Source of the DNA: Emticicia fluvialis
GTDB taxonomy: Bacteria; Bacteroidota; Bacteroidia; Cytophagales; Spirosomataceae
Direction of reading: 5' to 3'
Length of the DNA stretch: 64,000 bases
NCBI RefSeq assembly: GCF_024793945.1
Contig: NZ_JANUSD010000002.1
Coordinates: forward strand, 62,001 to 126,000
Within the stretch, counting starts at the first letter, position 1, and each line of letters starts with the position of its first letter. Below, one piece after another: positions 27,901 through 36,216 of this stretch. The translations under genes were made by a program, and so were the position numbers. The notes below the pieces were generated by a model that was not told where the DNA came from, did no database searches, and saw only the letters and a program-made list of their open reading frames with translations.

Positions 27901-28177
27901 CATCTTCAACCTCCATTACGGTATCACCCAGTATAGTGTACTGGCAAAAAGAAATATCTCTTGGTGTCTCGGGGGCATTAAGTCCGATGTTTGATTTAAA
28001 CCATTGCCTATTCTCATCAAGAAGGGTAATAATTGAAATCGGAACCCCGCAAATGACTGATGCCAGTTTGGTCAGGCGATCAAACTCTTTTTCGGAGGGC
28101 GTATCAAGAATACAATAGCTTTTGAGTGCCTCAAGTCTTTCTTTCTCATTTTGGGGTACGGGTATATCTTTATCCAT
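24998..28177 (-). CDS. Hybrid sensor histidine kinase, GAF-PAS(x4)-HisKA-HATPase-REC
   Basis: A 1059-residue soluble signalling protein. Order: GAF domain (about 20-160), four PAS/PAC modules (about 170-280, 290-405, 415-550, 560-675), HisKA with phospho-acceptor His703 in MSHEIRTPMNAI, HATPase with N box NLANNAVKF, DSGIGIP and GTGLGLS (about 805-920), then a receiver domain with phospho-acceptor Asp993 in LMDLQMPEMDGY. There is no transmembrane segment, so it senses a cytoplasmic signal such as redox, light or a small ligand. It has no DNA-binding output and no response regulator or phosphotransfer gene beside it. The partner must be encoded elsewhere. Confidence 0.93.
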   Translation of the reverse strand: MDKDIPVPQNEKERLEALKSYCILDTPSEKEFDRLTKLASVICGVPISIITLLDENRQWFKSNIGLNAPETPRDISFCQYTILGDTVMEVEDATQDNRFRNNPLVLEYPQIRFYAGYPLIDPNGFTLGSLCVIDQKPNKLNDNQLLALEILAQEVISHIVSKKKNAELENYERLFKLSSDLICITGEDKHFKKVNPSFSKILGWTEEELKSKPAIEFLKPDDIEGTKNYISSLTDDSQTISFDNRFSAQDGTYRLINWSVNRDNNSKENFAIGRDITNQRKIEAELIETKNLLEAANRVGRIGSWKLDLETEAVTFSEITREILETNPGIPVTYEDSIVFSKDPQTRSNIEALIDHAIHTGESFDTELEIITANGTPKWIRAMGGIEYKDGQPSFILGTIQDIDKEKHINIEFNKIYTELKAIMDADSGIAIITTHNDGIIKTFNKGAEIMLGYTADEMIGTKRADVFHDHQEVETYAQKVSEELGIQLTSAGEALIAKARLGKTDFNEWTYIRKDGARITVELSLTPLKNSENEISGFLGIAKDITDKKHSERLLQLSEERHRGFFEHSQGLMCTHDLKGKFLTVNPAGAYLLGYSAPEILQKTLYDLVPPEYTERVTAYLRDIHEKGYFKGLMLVQHKDGSLRTWMYNNILSELLGGEKYVIGNAVDITDRIDMEQQLIKSKVQAEKNAYAKDVFLANMSHEIRTPMNAIVGFANLLKDSPLTEEQSEYLSYIIIATQNLLGIINDILDLSKIESGHIVIEEVPFSIKDTVKTVKSILQGRANEKGLELTCTIDETIPENVLGDPTRLNQILLNLANNAVKFTSEGLVNIEVQQADCTETEVTILFKITDSGIGIPQDKLSMIFDRFTQANSDTTRKFGGTGLGLSISKSLVELQNGNIFVESKENQGSTFGFLITYKKMAALPEQAPGNSTDTLTTNKEIKVLLVEDNVLNQKLALRVLEKFGFEAELAQNGKIAIEKVKTHKFDIILMDLQMPEMDGYQATVAIREELKDETPIIAMTAHSLVGEKEKCLKIGMNEYITKPFNQRELFDKVVKFA

Positions 28178-28503
28178 GTCAATTACAATTCTGCAAAATT
28201 TGATTAATAGAGCACGTATTCAACCTTGATTTTAAATTGGATATGGTTTTAAATTGATCAAAACAAATTTTTCTGAAGTGTAGATTGTAAACTAATTTAA
28301 ATAGGATATTAGTCTGTATAACCAAAAAGCCTGATGTGCATCACTTGCTTTTGGCACAATTAATTGCAATTTTTGCGTGTAATGTAACCGTAAAATTAAC
28401 AAAAATCATACCATTGAATATTTTTTTTTGAATATATAAGCCTTTATGATAATAAACCCTGAGTAACTTATTAAGAGGATACATAGTAAAAATAAACTGA
28501 TAA
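28178..28503. other. Divergent intergenic region, kinase / amidotransferase
   Basis: A 326-base AT-rich stretch. A 10-base direct repeat TTTTAAATTG occurs at 28230-28239 and 28247-28256, 17 bases apart, and a palindrome CAATTAATTG lies at 28357-28366. These could be regulator sites, but nothing proves it. No gene or RNA is recognised. Confidence 0.4.
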
Positions 28504-29199
28504 ATGAGCATTATAATTGGCATTACTGACTGCGGCGACAAACACCCTATCTATGAAAAATGGATACTGGGGCAAAATACTGGCATAAAAATAATCAGGC
28601 TGGGATACCGGCAGAATAACCTGGATGATATAAAGCTTTGCGATGGTGTGCTACTGACAGGCGGAGAAGATGTGAATCCGCGGCTTTATTTCAAACCCGA
28701 GAATCTGCCCTTGTGCAATCCTGAATTTATGGATGAAAAAAGAGACGAATTTGAGTGGAAGGTATGTGAGTACGTTTTCGCAAATAAGGTGCCTCTACTG
28801 GGCATTTGCAGAGGTTTGCAATTGGTAAATGTGTTTTTAGGGGGTACACTGATAGGTGATATACCGAGTATTGGCAAGAACAATCATTCAAAATATTATG
28901 AAGGAAAAGACCGATACCATCAGATAGAAGTATCTCCTGATTCTACGCTGGCGGGCATTGCCGGAGCCACCAGAGGAGAAATTAATTCAGCGCATCATCA
29001 GTCGGTTGATATTCCGGCCCAAACCTTGAAAATCAATGCATTGTCTGAAGACGGTATTGTGGAAGGGCTGGAGTGGAAAACTCCGTCAGACCATGCGCTT
29101 ACGCTGGTGCAGTGGCACCCGGAGCGGATTGAAAATGAGCATAACCCGTTCAATTACCGTATAAGAGAAGTTTTTATCAACGCCGCTTCTGGTAGATGA
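28504..29199 (+). CDS. Gamma-glutamyl-gamma-aminobutyrate hydrolase family protein (peptidase C26)
   Basis: A 231-residue class I glutamine-amidotransferase-like hydrolase of the PuuD/C26 group. The nucleophile Cys sits in LGICRGLQLVNV, oxyanion region in LLTGGEDVNP, and catalytic His/Glu in LVQWHPER. HHQSVD is the substrate-loop His pair of the family. Members cleave gamma-glutamyl amide bonds in compounds such as gamma-Glu-GABA. The FAD oxidoreductase gene begins 22 bases downstream, so the pair is probably co-transcribed, perhaps in amine or amino-acid breakdown. No glutamyl-polyamine synthetase is seen, so the puu pathway is not shown. Confidence 0.87.
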   Translation: MSIIIGITDCGDKHPIYEKWILGQNTGIKIIRLGYRQNNLDDIKLCDGVLLTGGEDVNPRLYFKPENLPLCNPEFMDEKRDEFEWKVCEYVFANKVPLLGICRGLQLVNVFLGGTLIGDIPSIGKNNHSKYYEGKDRYHQIEVSPDSTLAGIAGATRGEINSAHHQSVDIPAQTLKINALSEDGIVEGLEWKTPSDHALTLVQWHPERIENEHNPFNYRIREVFINAASGR

Positions 29200-29221
29200 G
29201 CTATTATAATTGAATGTATCT

Positions 29222-30781
29222 ATGATTTACGACTCGGTTATTATTGGTGGTGGGCACAACGGGCTGGTGGCTGCCTGTTATCTGGCTCAAGCAGGCAAGA
29301 AGGCGCTGGTGCTTGAAAAAAATGATTACATAGGCGGAGGCACAACTTCGCAAAGGGTATTTCCGGATTATGAGGCCTACCTGTCGCGATATTCTTATCT
29401 GGTAAGTTTATTTCCTGAAGAGATATTTCATGAGCTGAATATTCATGTGCAGCTATTACGCAGAGCAGTAGCTTCTTATACGCCGTACGTTCAGGATGGA
29501 GTGCACAAGGGCTTACTGATAAGCAATGTAGATGAAGAGGTGTCGAGAAAGTCAGTTTTAGATTTAGGATATGGTGAAGCAGAGTGGGAGGGGTATCAGG
29601 CCATACTGCAAAAACAACAAACTTTTGCCGGGTTGATTTGGGATTCTTTTTTGCAGCCTCTGAAAAGTAAAGAAGAATGGAAAGCCTTTTTTGAAAGCCA
29701 GGGACATGCAGAATTGTGGAATAGCTTTGTAGAAGAGCCAATCGGGCAATTAATTGAAACCAATGTGCAGTCAGATATTCTCCGCGGAGTGCTGATGACT
29801 GATGCCAAAATTGGGTCTTACACACATGCGCATGACAATAGTTTGCTACAGAACCGAACGTTTATTTACCATGTTGTTGGCAATAAAACCGGTGAGTGGC
29901 GTGTGCCACAGGGCGGCATGGGGAATCTGGTTGCCCAACTGATTAGCAAAGCGCAAGAATTGGGCGTTGAACTAAAAACGGGCGCATCAGTAGAGCGCAT
30001 AAAAACAGGGGAGGTTGCCGAAATAACATTCAGCCGGCATACCAGTCAGCAAATGGTAAAGGCAAAAGATGTACTGGTAAACGCCGCACCACGAGTGCTG
30101 GAAAAACTGCTTGGCAACAATGCCCAACCACCTGTAAGTATTGAAGAAGGCACGGCCTTCAAGATAAATCTCCTGTTGAAAAGATTGCCTCAATTAAAAG
30201 ACAAAAGCATAACCCCCGAACAGGCGTTTGCAGGTACATTTCATATCAATCAGTCTTTTACTCAAATGCAGGAGACATTCAGGCAGGCTGCATCAGGTAA
30301 AATCCCGGCTACCATTGCCTGTGAGATTTATTGTCATACAATCACCGACTCTTCTATTTTGTCAGATTACCTGCAAGCCCAAGGCTATCATACCATGACC
30401 GTATTCGGGCTTGATTTGCCGTATGAGTTGTTTATAAAAGACAATGAAGCAGCAAAAGCCGAAGTAGTAGACAAGTTTCTGAAAGGAATTAACGAATATT
30501 TAGCCGAGCCTATTGAAGATTGTCTTGCTCAGGATAAAAACGGCAACTGGTGCATTGAAGCCAAAAGCGCTGTGGATATTGAAAAAGAACTGGGCATGCC
30601 ACGGGGCAATATTTTTCATAACGGGTTGTCGTGGTTTTATGCTGAAAGCGATGATGCCGTTGGAAAATGGGGTGTAGAGACACCATGCAACCAAATATTA
30701 CTCTGCGGCTCTGGCGCGGCCAGAGGGGGTGCCGTAAGCGGCATACCCGGCAGAAATGCCGCAAAGCTGTTAATAAATTAA
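29222..30781 (+). CDS. NAD(P)/FAD-dependent oxidoreductase (phytoene-desaturase/PYROXD2-like)
   Basis: A 519-residue flavoprotein of the amine-oxidase/phytoene-desaturase superfamily. The FAD dinucleotide fold is at the N-terminus (SVIIGGGHNGLVAACYLAQAGKKALVLEK), followed by GGGTTSQ and, near the C-terminus, the second FAD-contact pattern LLCGSGAARGGAVSGIPG. WRVPQGGMGNLV fits the PYROXD2-like branch. The frame can start at TTG 29210, but ATG 29222 places the GxGxxG fold correctly near the N-terminus. It follows the C26 hydrolase by 22 bases. No carotenoid genes are nearby, so a carotenoid substrate is not supported. Confidence 0.85.
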   Translation: MIYDSVIIGGGHNGLVAACYLAQAGKKALVLEKNDYIGGGTTSQRVFPDYEAYLSRYSYLVSLFPEEIFHELNIHVQLLRRAVASYTPYVQDGVHKGLLISNVDEEVSRKSVLDLGYGEAEWEGYQAILQKQQTFAGLIWDSFLQPLKSKEEWKAFFESQGHAELWNSFVEEPIGQLIETNVQSDILRGVLMTDAKIGSYTHAHDNSLLQNRTFIYHVVGNKTGEWRVPQGGMGNLVAQLISKAQELGVELKTGASVERIKTGEVAEITFSRHTSQQMVKAKDVLVNAAPRVLEKLLGNNAQPPVSIEEGTAFKINLLLKRLPQLKDKSITPEQAFAGTFHINQSFTQMQETFRQAASGKIPATIACEIYCHTITDSSILSDYLQAQGYHTMTVFGLDLPYELFIKDNEAAKAEVVDKFLKGINEYLAEPIEDCLAQDKNGNWCIEAKSAVDIEKELGMPRGNIFHNGLSWFYAESDDAVGKWGVETPCNQILLCGSGAARGGAVSGIPGRNAAKLLIN

Positions 30782-30782
30782 T

Positions 30783-30807
30783 AGAGGCGGCTCTTAAAGC
30801 CGCTTCT
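30783..30807. terminator. Hairpin between convergent genes
   Basis: Stem 30783-30792 with 30798-30807 (core GCGGCT/AGCCGC) and loop CTTAA. It sits two bases past the oxidoreductase stop and before the end of the convergent deacylase gene. No strong T tract follows. Confidence 0.55.
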
Positions 30808-30817
30808 AAGACAAATC

Positions 30818-32497
30818 TTAGGGTTTCCAACCGGGGCCTTTTACAAATCTGCCCGGCTTAGCATCTGTGTGGGTGCCGCTATTTAATACCTGCTGCCCGT
30901 TTACAAACACATGCACCATGCCCTCAGACAACTGATGTGGTTTTTCAAAGGTGGCTTTATCGTGCATTCTGGCCAAATCAAACACCAGTACATCGGCATA
31001 GTGGCCAACTTTCAGGCGTCCTCTTTTCTTTACTTTCAGGTTGTCGCATGGTAGAGATGTCAACTTCCGGATGGCCTCCTGCAGGCTAATTACTTTTTCG
31101 TCTCTTACATATTTGCCAATTAAGCGTGTAAAGTTGCCATAAGCACGTGGGTGTGCGCTAGATTTAATAAAAACCCCTTCAGGGGCCATAGAGGAGGCAT
31201 CAGAGCAAAAACTCATGTACGGCAGCATTATCTGCTTTTTTACGTTTTCTTCGCTCATCAGAAAATACACTACATCTACCCTCGAATCATCATTGATTAC
31301 CAGATCCATTGCGGTTTCATACCATGTTTTCTTTTTCATGGCGGCCACTTCGCTCAGGGTTTTGCCCAGGTATTTTTTCAGGGAATCCTGCTTGAAGCCA
31401 ATCAGTAAGGTTTTGTCAGGCCCGGCAGCCAGGCATAGGTTTTCCCATTCTTTTTGCCTGGCCTGCATTTCTTCACCAACTTTTATTCTGATAGTTTTTT
31501 CTTTCAACCTTCTGCGCCATTGAGGCAGGCCTCCTTCCTGCACCCAAGGGGGCATGGCAGCATCAAGACCAGTGGCTCCGGCCACATAATTGTACATATC
31601 AGTAGTAATGGTAATACCAGCCTTACGGGCGCTATCAATCTTGGCAATTACTTTATCCATTTTCTGCCAGTTATCTTTTCCGGCGGCTTTCAGATGGTAA
31701 ATTTCAGAGTGTATGTTTGCATCTTTTGCAATCTTAATGATTTCATCTACGGCTTCTTCCAGCTTATTACCCTCGCTTCTGATGTGTGATATATACATAC
31801 CTCCGTATTCAGAAGCGGCTTTGGCTAATTCGGTTAACTCGTGCGTATTGGCATAGGTGCCGGGCATGTAAATAAGCGATGAGCCTACGCCCATGGCTCC
31901 TTCCTGCATGGCTGTTTTAACCTGCTGCTTCATTCTTTCAAGCTCATCAGGTTTTGGCGGTCTGTTGGCATAACCCAGCTCGTTAGCCCTCACGGTGGCT
32001 GCCCCTACGAACGACGCCACATTGGTAGAAACGCCTTTTTTTTCAAGGTATTGCAGATACTCACCCAACGTTGTCCATTCAATTTTGTATTTGATATCGC
32101 CCTGAAGTTTTTGTTCATAGGCCTTTACCGAATCGCTTAAGGGCCCCATCGAAGTGCCTTCTCCCATTACTTCAAGCGTAACGCCTTGCATGATTTCGCC
32201 CATAGAACGGCCGTCATGAATCAGGCTTTCGGTACTCCAGCTTAGCATATTTACAAAACCAGGTGATACCACCAGGCCTTGCGCATCAATTGTTTGTTTG
32301 GAACCTGACTGGCCCGATAAATTACCTATAAAAGCAATGGTATCGGCATTAATGGCGATATCGGTTTTTTGAGGTTCACCGCCGTTACCATCATATATCA
32401 TTCCGTTTTTAATGATGATATCGTAACTGGCTTTTTGCTGGCAGGAGGTAAGTGTCAGGACAATAAGCAAGCTGGTCAGAAGAGTAAGGTATCGCAT
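30818..32497 (-). CDS. N-acyl-D-amino-acid deacylase-like amidohydrolase, lipoprotein
   Basis: A 559-residue exported amidohydrolase with lipobox LTLTSC. The fold starts KNGMIYDGNGGEPQKTDIAI and continues through EMGEGTSMGP-like sequence, HIRSEG and EIYHLKAAG to the C-terminal GHYADVLVFD. Overall order matches D-aminoacylases and related dihydroorotase-like enzymes. Where the family usually has the metal-binding His-x-His after PGF, this protein reads PGFVNMLSW, and the usual Cys position is in VMGEGTS. It therefore belongs to a variant branch and its metal centre and substrate are uncertain. It is likely anchored in the periplasm or outer membrane. Confidence 0.8.
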   Translation of the reverse strand: MRYLTLLTSLLIVLTLTSCQQKASYDIIIKNGMIYDGNGGEPQKTDIAINADTIAFIGNLSGQSGSKQTIDAQGLVVSPGFVNMLSWSTESLIHDGRSMGEIMQGVTLEVMGEGTSMGPLSDSVKAYEQKLQGDIKYKIEWTTLGEYLQYLEKKGVSTNVASFVGAATVRANELGYANRPPKPDELERMKQQVKTAMQEGAMGVGSSLIYMPGTYANTHELTELAKAASEYGGMYISHIRSEGNKLEEAVDEIIKIAKDANIHSEIYHLKAAGKDNWQKMDKVIAKIDSARKAGITITTDMYNYVAGATGLDAAMPPWVQEGGLPQWRRRLKEKTIRIKVGEEMQARQKEWENLCLAAGPDKTLLIGFKQDSLKKYLGKTLSEVAAMKKKTWYETAMDLVINDDSRVDVVYFLMSEENVKKQIMLPYMSFCSDASSMAPEGVFIKSSAHPRAYGNFTRLIGKYVRDEKVISLQEAIRKLTSLPCDNLKVKKRGRLKVGHYADVLVFDLARMHDKATFEKPHQLSEGMVHVFVNGQQVLNSGTHTDAKPGRFVKGPGWKP

Positions 32498-32606
32498 GTG
32501 GCTAAAGTTTAAGAAGTATAATACAAGTTAACAGGTGGATAGAAACCTTTAAAACATTGAATTGAAAGTTTTGGGAATAGATGCCACAAAACCTTTTTAA
32601 ATAGGC

Positions 32607-33107
32607 CTAATCAGGCTTTTTTTCATAAGTCAGTATAGAAATAGCATAAGGTGTGTTTTCACCGGCCTTGAATTCTTTCTGCTCAGTTATCATGAAATCC
32701 TTTTCATCAAATAAAGGGAAGAACGCATCACCTTCAAAAATGGCATGAACAATTGTGAGGTATATTTTGTCTGCTAGAGGTATAGCCAGCCGGAAGATTT
32801 CTTCCCCACCCAGCACAAATACTTCTTGCTGGTCATTACATTTTTCAATGGCTTCTTCTAAACTGTTTACCACCTCAAAGCCCGGGTCTACCTCATAATC
32901 CAGCTGACGGGTAATAACGTAATTGCCTGCGTCAGACCAGATACGGTGGGGGTTGTCGTAGCTTTTACGACCCATAATCATCTTTTTACCCTTTGTTACC
33001 TTTTTCAGATTATCCCAATCGGCAGCAATGGGCTCCCAGGGCAAAGCGTTGTAAAGACCAATGGCCCGGTTTTCACTCATGGCAGCAATTAACGAGACAA
33101 CGGGCAT
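32607..33107 (-). CDS. folA: Dihydrofolate reductase
   Basis: A 166-residue DHFR that reduces dihydrofolate to tetrahydrofolate with NADPH. Recognisable blocks: VSLIAAMSENRAIG, LPWEPIAADWDNLKKVT (the LPW substrate loop), KMIMGRKSYDN, FVLGGEEIF (NADP-binding GG) and IYLTIVHAIFEGDAFFP. Length is typical. Thymidylate synthase, often adjacent, is not in this window. Confidence 0.94.
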   Translation of the reverse strand: MPVVSLIAAMSENRAIGLYNALPWEPIAADWDNLKKVTKGKKMIMGRKSYDNPHRIWSDAGNYVITRQLDYEVDPGFEVVNSLEEAIEKCNDQQEVFVLGGEEIFRLAIPLADKIYLTIVHAIFEGDAFFPLFDEKDFMITEQKEFKAGENTPYAISILTYEKKPD

Positions 33108-33190
33108 GTGTAAAGAGTAGTTAAGGTAAAATAAAGTTTAAAAATATCCATTTTTTGTGTTTTAGCAAGCGGTTGAGTGTCTGATTTTTT

Positions 33191-33198
33191 TACCTTTG
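33191..33198 (+). promoter_or_regulatory. Candidate -7 element of the DMT gene
   Basis: TACCTTTG, 40 bases before the TTG start at 33239. A TTG lies upstream at 33173-33175 with a short 15-base spacer. Confidence 0.35.
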
Positions 33199-33238
33199 CT
33201 GCTATACGCTCTAGAACACCTGTTAACCTTTTACCCTA

Positions 33239-34120
33239 TTGTACAGCAATACGCTCATACTTTTACTGGCTGTTTTGCTAAGAATTGTCGCTAATCCGCT
33301 GGCCAATGTTTTTCAAAAGAAACTAACAGTCAGCGGGGTTTCGGCGTTAACGGTCAATTTTTTAACCTACTTCATTTTAGGTGCAGCCTGCCTTATTTTT
33401 AGCGTGAGGCTTGACTGGCACACTATTAACGCTGAATACTACGTCTATTCTGTTATTATGGGATTGTTAGGCGCATTGGGTAACCTTTATCTTGTAAAAG
33501 CGCTGCAGATGGGCGACCTTTCTGTTTTAGGGCCTATCAATGCATATAAGGCGGTTATCAGCATGTTAATCGGGCTTTTTGTTTTAAATGAAATCCCAAG
33601 TGTGTTAGGGCTGGCAGGAGTAGGGCTGATTATTTTCGGGAGTTACTTTGTGCTGAATACTACAGAAGACGGATTCTCGTGGGCCCTGTTTAAGCGCAAA
33701 GAAATACAATACAGAATATGGGCCATGATACTGACAGCCACTGAGGCAATTTTTGTAAAAAAGGTAATTCTGGTTTCGTCGGTTACGCAGGCCTTTTTCA
33801 GCTGGTGCTGGTTTGGCGCTTTGTTTTCTTTTGTTTTATTGTTATTTAATAAAATACCCTTGAAAGCGGAGATGCAAAAGCTGAACCCCAGGGCGGTAAC
33901 TTACATTTGGTTGCTGGTGGGCTGCATTGGTATTGCGCAATTCTCTACCGGATTTATATTCGACCGCATGCCCGTTGGCTATGCACTGTCTTTGTTTCAG
34001 TTGTCGGTTCTGGTAAATATATTTCTGGGTTACCGTATTTTTAAGGAAGAAGATATTCTAAAGAAGCTGATAGGCGCCATTATAATGATTGCAGGCTCAG
34101 TATTGATAATTTTGTTCTGA
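33239..34120 (+). CDS. DMT-superfamily (EamA-like) membrane transporter
   Basis: A 293-residue integral membrane protein with about ten hydrophobic helices in two homologous halves, as in EamA/RhaT-type metabolite exporters. Features include KALQMGDLSVLGPINAYKAV ending the first half and DRMPVGYALSLFQLSVLVN in the second. The substrate is unknown. The first in-frame start is a TTG at 33239, with a TAA codon at 33224; no ATG precedes the first helix. A hairpin terminator follows the stop. Confidence 0.82.
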   Translation: MYSNTLILLLAVLLRIVANPLANVFQKKLTVSGVSALTVNFLTYFILGAACLIFSVRLDWHTINAEYYVYSVIMGLLGALGNLYLVKALQMGDLSVLGPINAYKAVISMLIGLFVLNEIPSVLGLAGVGLIIFGSYFVLNTTEDGFSWALFKRKEIQYRIWAMILTATEAIFVKKVILVSSVTQAFFSWCWFGALFSFVLLLFNKIPLKAEMQKLNPRAVTYIWLLVGCIGIAQFSTGFIFDRMPVGYALSLFQLSVLVNIFLGYRIFKEEDILKKLIGAIIMIAGSVLIILF

Positions 34121-34128
34121 TATAAAAA

Positions 34129-34162
34129 CATCAGGCTTATACGTGCTGAAATAAGCCTGATG
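34129..34162. terminator. Bidirectional terminator, DMT gene / secreted unknown
   Basis: A perfect 12-bp stem (CATCAGGCTTAT, 34129-34140, with 34151-34162) and 10-base loop lie between two convergent genes. T-rich stretches are modest on both sides. Confidence 0.75.
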
Positions 34163-34176
34163 AATAATAAGTAAAA

Positions 34177-34926
34177 TTACAAAGTATCGTAGTATCTGAA
34201 AAGCTCAATGAGCCCTGCTTCGGTTTTCAGGTTAAGGTTATTTTGTTTCACAAATTGCTCCATCACGGGTCTTTGTGTTTTGGGGAAACTCTGCAAGGCT
34301 TTTCTGCCAGTTGATACTACCTGTAGCATATCATCCTGGATGGTAAAAAATTTATGAGATTTCCTGAATTCTCCTTCATAGCCAGCATCGCCTCCTGATG
34401 GTTCATATCCGGTTTTATCAGTAAAACGTGAACTTAAAACACAATCATAGCCTTTCAGTAAGATGTTCTTTCTCAGGTATAGGGTTTCCAGAAATACATT
34501 GTCATATTTGCGGAAAGTATGACCTTCAATAGTAAATTCATCTGGTCTTATGGCCACGGCATCAGCACCGGCATTTTTTACAATATAAAGCACATTCTGC
34601 TCAATATTATAGGCCATCAGAAAGGTTACATCCTGCCCGCTTTTGGCGCTTAATTTGCCTTTATACCACCCGTTTTTAAAAAAGGGCGTACCCTTAAAAA
34701 CCTTCGTAAATTCTTGTAAAGAGTTATTAAGCGAATGCTGCAATTTATAATGCGCAACAAGAGTAGTGTCGCCTTTTTCATTCACAACAATTCTCGTGTC
34801 GTTGTTATCAGATGCTTTTGCCTCTCTGATAAAATAATTATAACTTCTGGCAGGATTATATAATTCTTGCGCTGCAATATACAGTGGCAAAACCACCATA
34901 GCCAACAAAAGTAGAAGTGCTTTCAT
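34177..34926 (-). CDS. Secreted protein of unknown function
   Basis: A 249-residue protein with a signal peptide ending YIAAQ. The mature protein has alternating beta-strand character: DTTLVAHYKLQHSLN, VTFLMAYNIEQNVLYIV, FTIEGHTFRKYDNVFLETLYL and GYDCVLSSRF. I do not recognise a family or catalytic motif. A single Cys follows the signal. Similar secreted beta-rich proteins of about this size are frequent in Bacteroidota. A -7-like motif lies 33 bases upstream of the ATG. Confidence 0.7.
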   Translation of the reverse strand: MKALLLLLAMVVLPLYIAAQELYNPARSYNYFIREAKASDNNDTRIVVNEKGDTTLVAHYKLQHSLNNSLQEFTKVFKGTPFFKNGWYKGKLSAKSGQDVTFLMAYNIEQNVLYIVKNAGADAVAIRPDEFTIEGHTFRKYDNVFLETLYLRKNILLKGYDCVLSSRFTDKTGYEPSGGDAGYEGEFRKSHKFFTIQDDMLQVVSTGRKALQSFPKTQRPVMEQFVKQNNLNLKTEAGLIELFRYYDTL

Positions 34927-34959
34927 AGTTTTGAAAAGAATACGAATAAATATCTATAA

Positions 34960-34967
34960 CAAAAATA
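34960..34967 (-). promoter_or_regulatory. Candidate -7 element of the secreted unknown
   Basis: TATTTTTG on the minus strand, 33 bases before ATG 34926. Confidence 0.35.
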
Positions 34968-35059
34968 ACAGATAAAAAAGCATTATTCCTAGAAACTCTT
35001 TGAGTATTTCCGGAGGTTGCTGTTGTATTCTTAACTATCTATGCGCAGACTTCGCTCTT

Positions 35060-36196
35060 TTAGAGGGCTTCCAGATACAAAGCTTTAAAATCAGCCCTGC
35101 TTACCGGTTTCGGATTGTTAGGGTGTGCAAAGTCGGCAATGGCCAGGTCGGCTAATGTTTCTATGTGTTCATCCCGTACGCCGATGTCTCTTAAGCGATG
35201 CGGGATATTTACACGGCTGTTGAGGTCAAACAGGTAATTAACCACGGCCTCACCTGATTCATCTTTCAAGTCTAGTGTTTGTGCAATTCTACGGAATTTT
35301 CCTTCAAAGCCGGCTATATTAAAACGCATGCCATAAGGTATGTTTACAGCATTAGCTAACCCGTGGTGCGTATCAAGCAATGAAGAAAGCGGATGCGCCA
35401 GCGAATGTACTACGCCCAGCCCTTTCTGAAATGCAATGGCACCCATCATTGAGCCTAAAAGCATTTTACTGCGGGCCTCAACATCAGGATTCTTCACTGC
35501 TTTTTCAAGCGACTGATGAATCAAAGAAATGCCTTCTAAGGCTATGCCATCGCATATTGGATGGTACATTTTAGCCAGAAATGCCTCCATATTATGCGTG
35601 AGTGCGTCCATTCCTGTTGCTGCTGTAACAAAAGGAGGGAGGTCCATTGTCAATAATGGGTCGGCAAAAACAATTTTTGCCAGTAATTTAGGCGAAAACA
35701 ATATTTTTTTCTGGTGGGTCTCGTCGTCGGCAATGATTGCGCTTCTACCTACCTCACTTCCGGTACCCGATGTAGTAGGTATGGTAATAAAGTGCGGCAC
35801 ATCGTTAGTAACGTAGATATCTCCACCTATTAAATCATCATATTTAAATAAGTCTTCTCTATGGTTAATACGTAGCACAATGGCTCTGGCTACGTCCATA
35901 GCTGCACCGCCGCCAATACCAATAATGCTGTCTCTTTCGGTGCTATGAAAAGCTTGGTCTCCTTTGTAAACGTCTGATTTCACAGGGTTTTTATGGATGT
36001 CTGAGAAAACCTCTGTACTGATACCTTTGGCATTTAGGTTTTCAACAATTCTTTTCAGGAAGGGCAATTGCGCTACCACGGGGTCTGTTACAATAAGCGG
36101 CTTTGAAAGATTATTGTCTTTCAGGTAATCGGCAAGTTCTTCTACTGCACCTGCTCCGAAGCGTATTTTAGTGGGGAAGTTGTAGGTTAAAATCAC
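35060..36196 (-). CDS. Iron-containing (group III) alcohol dehydrogenase
   Basis: A 378-residue NAD(P)-dependent dehydrogenase. The nucleotide site is IGIGGGAAMDVARAI and IPTTSGTGSEVG; metal ligands lie in MDALTHNMEAF, VVHSLAHPLSS and DTHHGLANAV. It interconverts alcohols and aldehydes or ketones in the cytoplasm; the substrate is not evident. The frame is open to an ATG at 36241, but that ATG falls inside the terminator stem of the upstream gene and the added residues are hydrophobic and not family-like. I therefore start at GTG 36196, just before TYNFPTKIRFGAG. Confidence 0.85.
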   Translation of the reverse strand: MILTYNFPTKIRFGAGAVEELADYLKDNNLSKPLIVTDPVVAQLPFLKRIVENLNAKGISTEVFSDIHKNPVKSDVYKGDQAFHSTERDSIIGIGGGAAMDVARAIVLRINHREDLFKYDDLIGGDIYVTNDVPHFITIPTTSGTGSEVGRSAIIADDETHQKKILFSPKLLAKIVFADPLLTMDLPPFVTAATGMDALTHNMEAFLAKMYHPICDGIALEGISLIHQSLEKAVKNPDVEARSKMLLGSMMGAIAFQKGLGVVHSLAHPLSSLLDTHHGLANAVNIPYGMRFNIAGFEGKFRRIAQTLDLKDESGEAVVNYLFDLNSRVNIPHRLRDIGVRDEHIETLADLAIADFAHPNNPKPVSRADFKALYLEAL

Positions 36197-36216
36197 AATG
36201 AGAAAACGATTAGAAT

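Noticed and set aside
29241..29825. A 194-codon minus-strand frame inside the FAD oxidoreductase gene.
   Set aside because: It lies wholly within a clear flavoprotein gene and has no recognisable domain.
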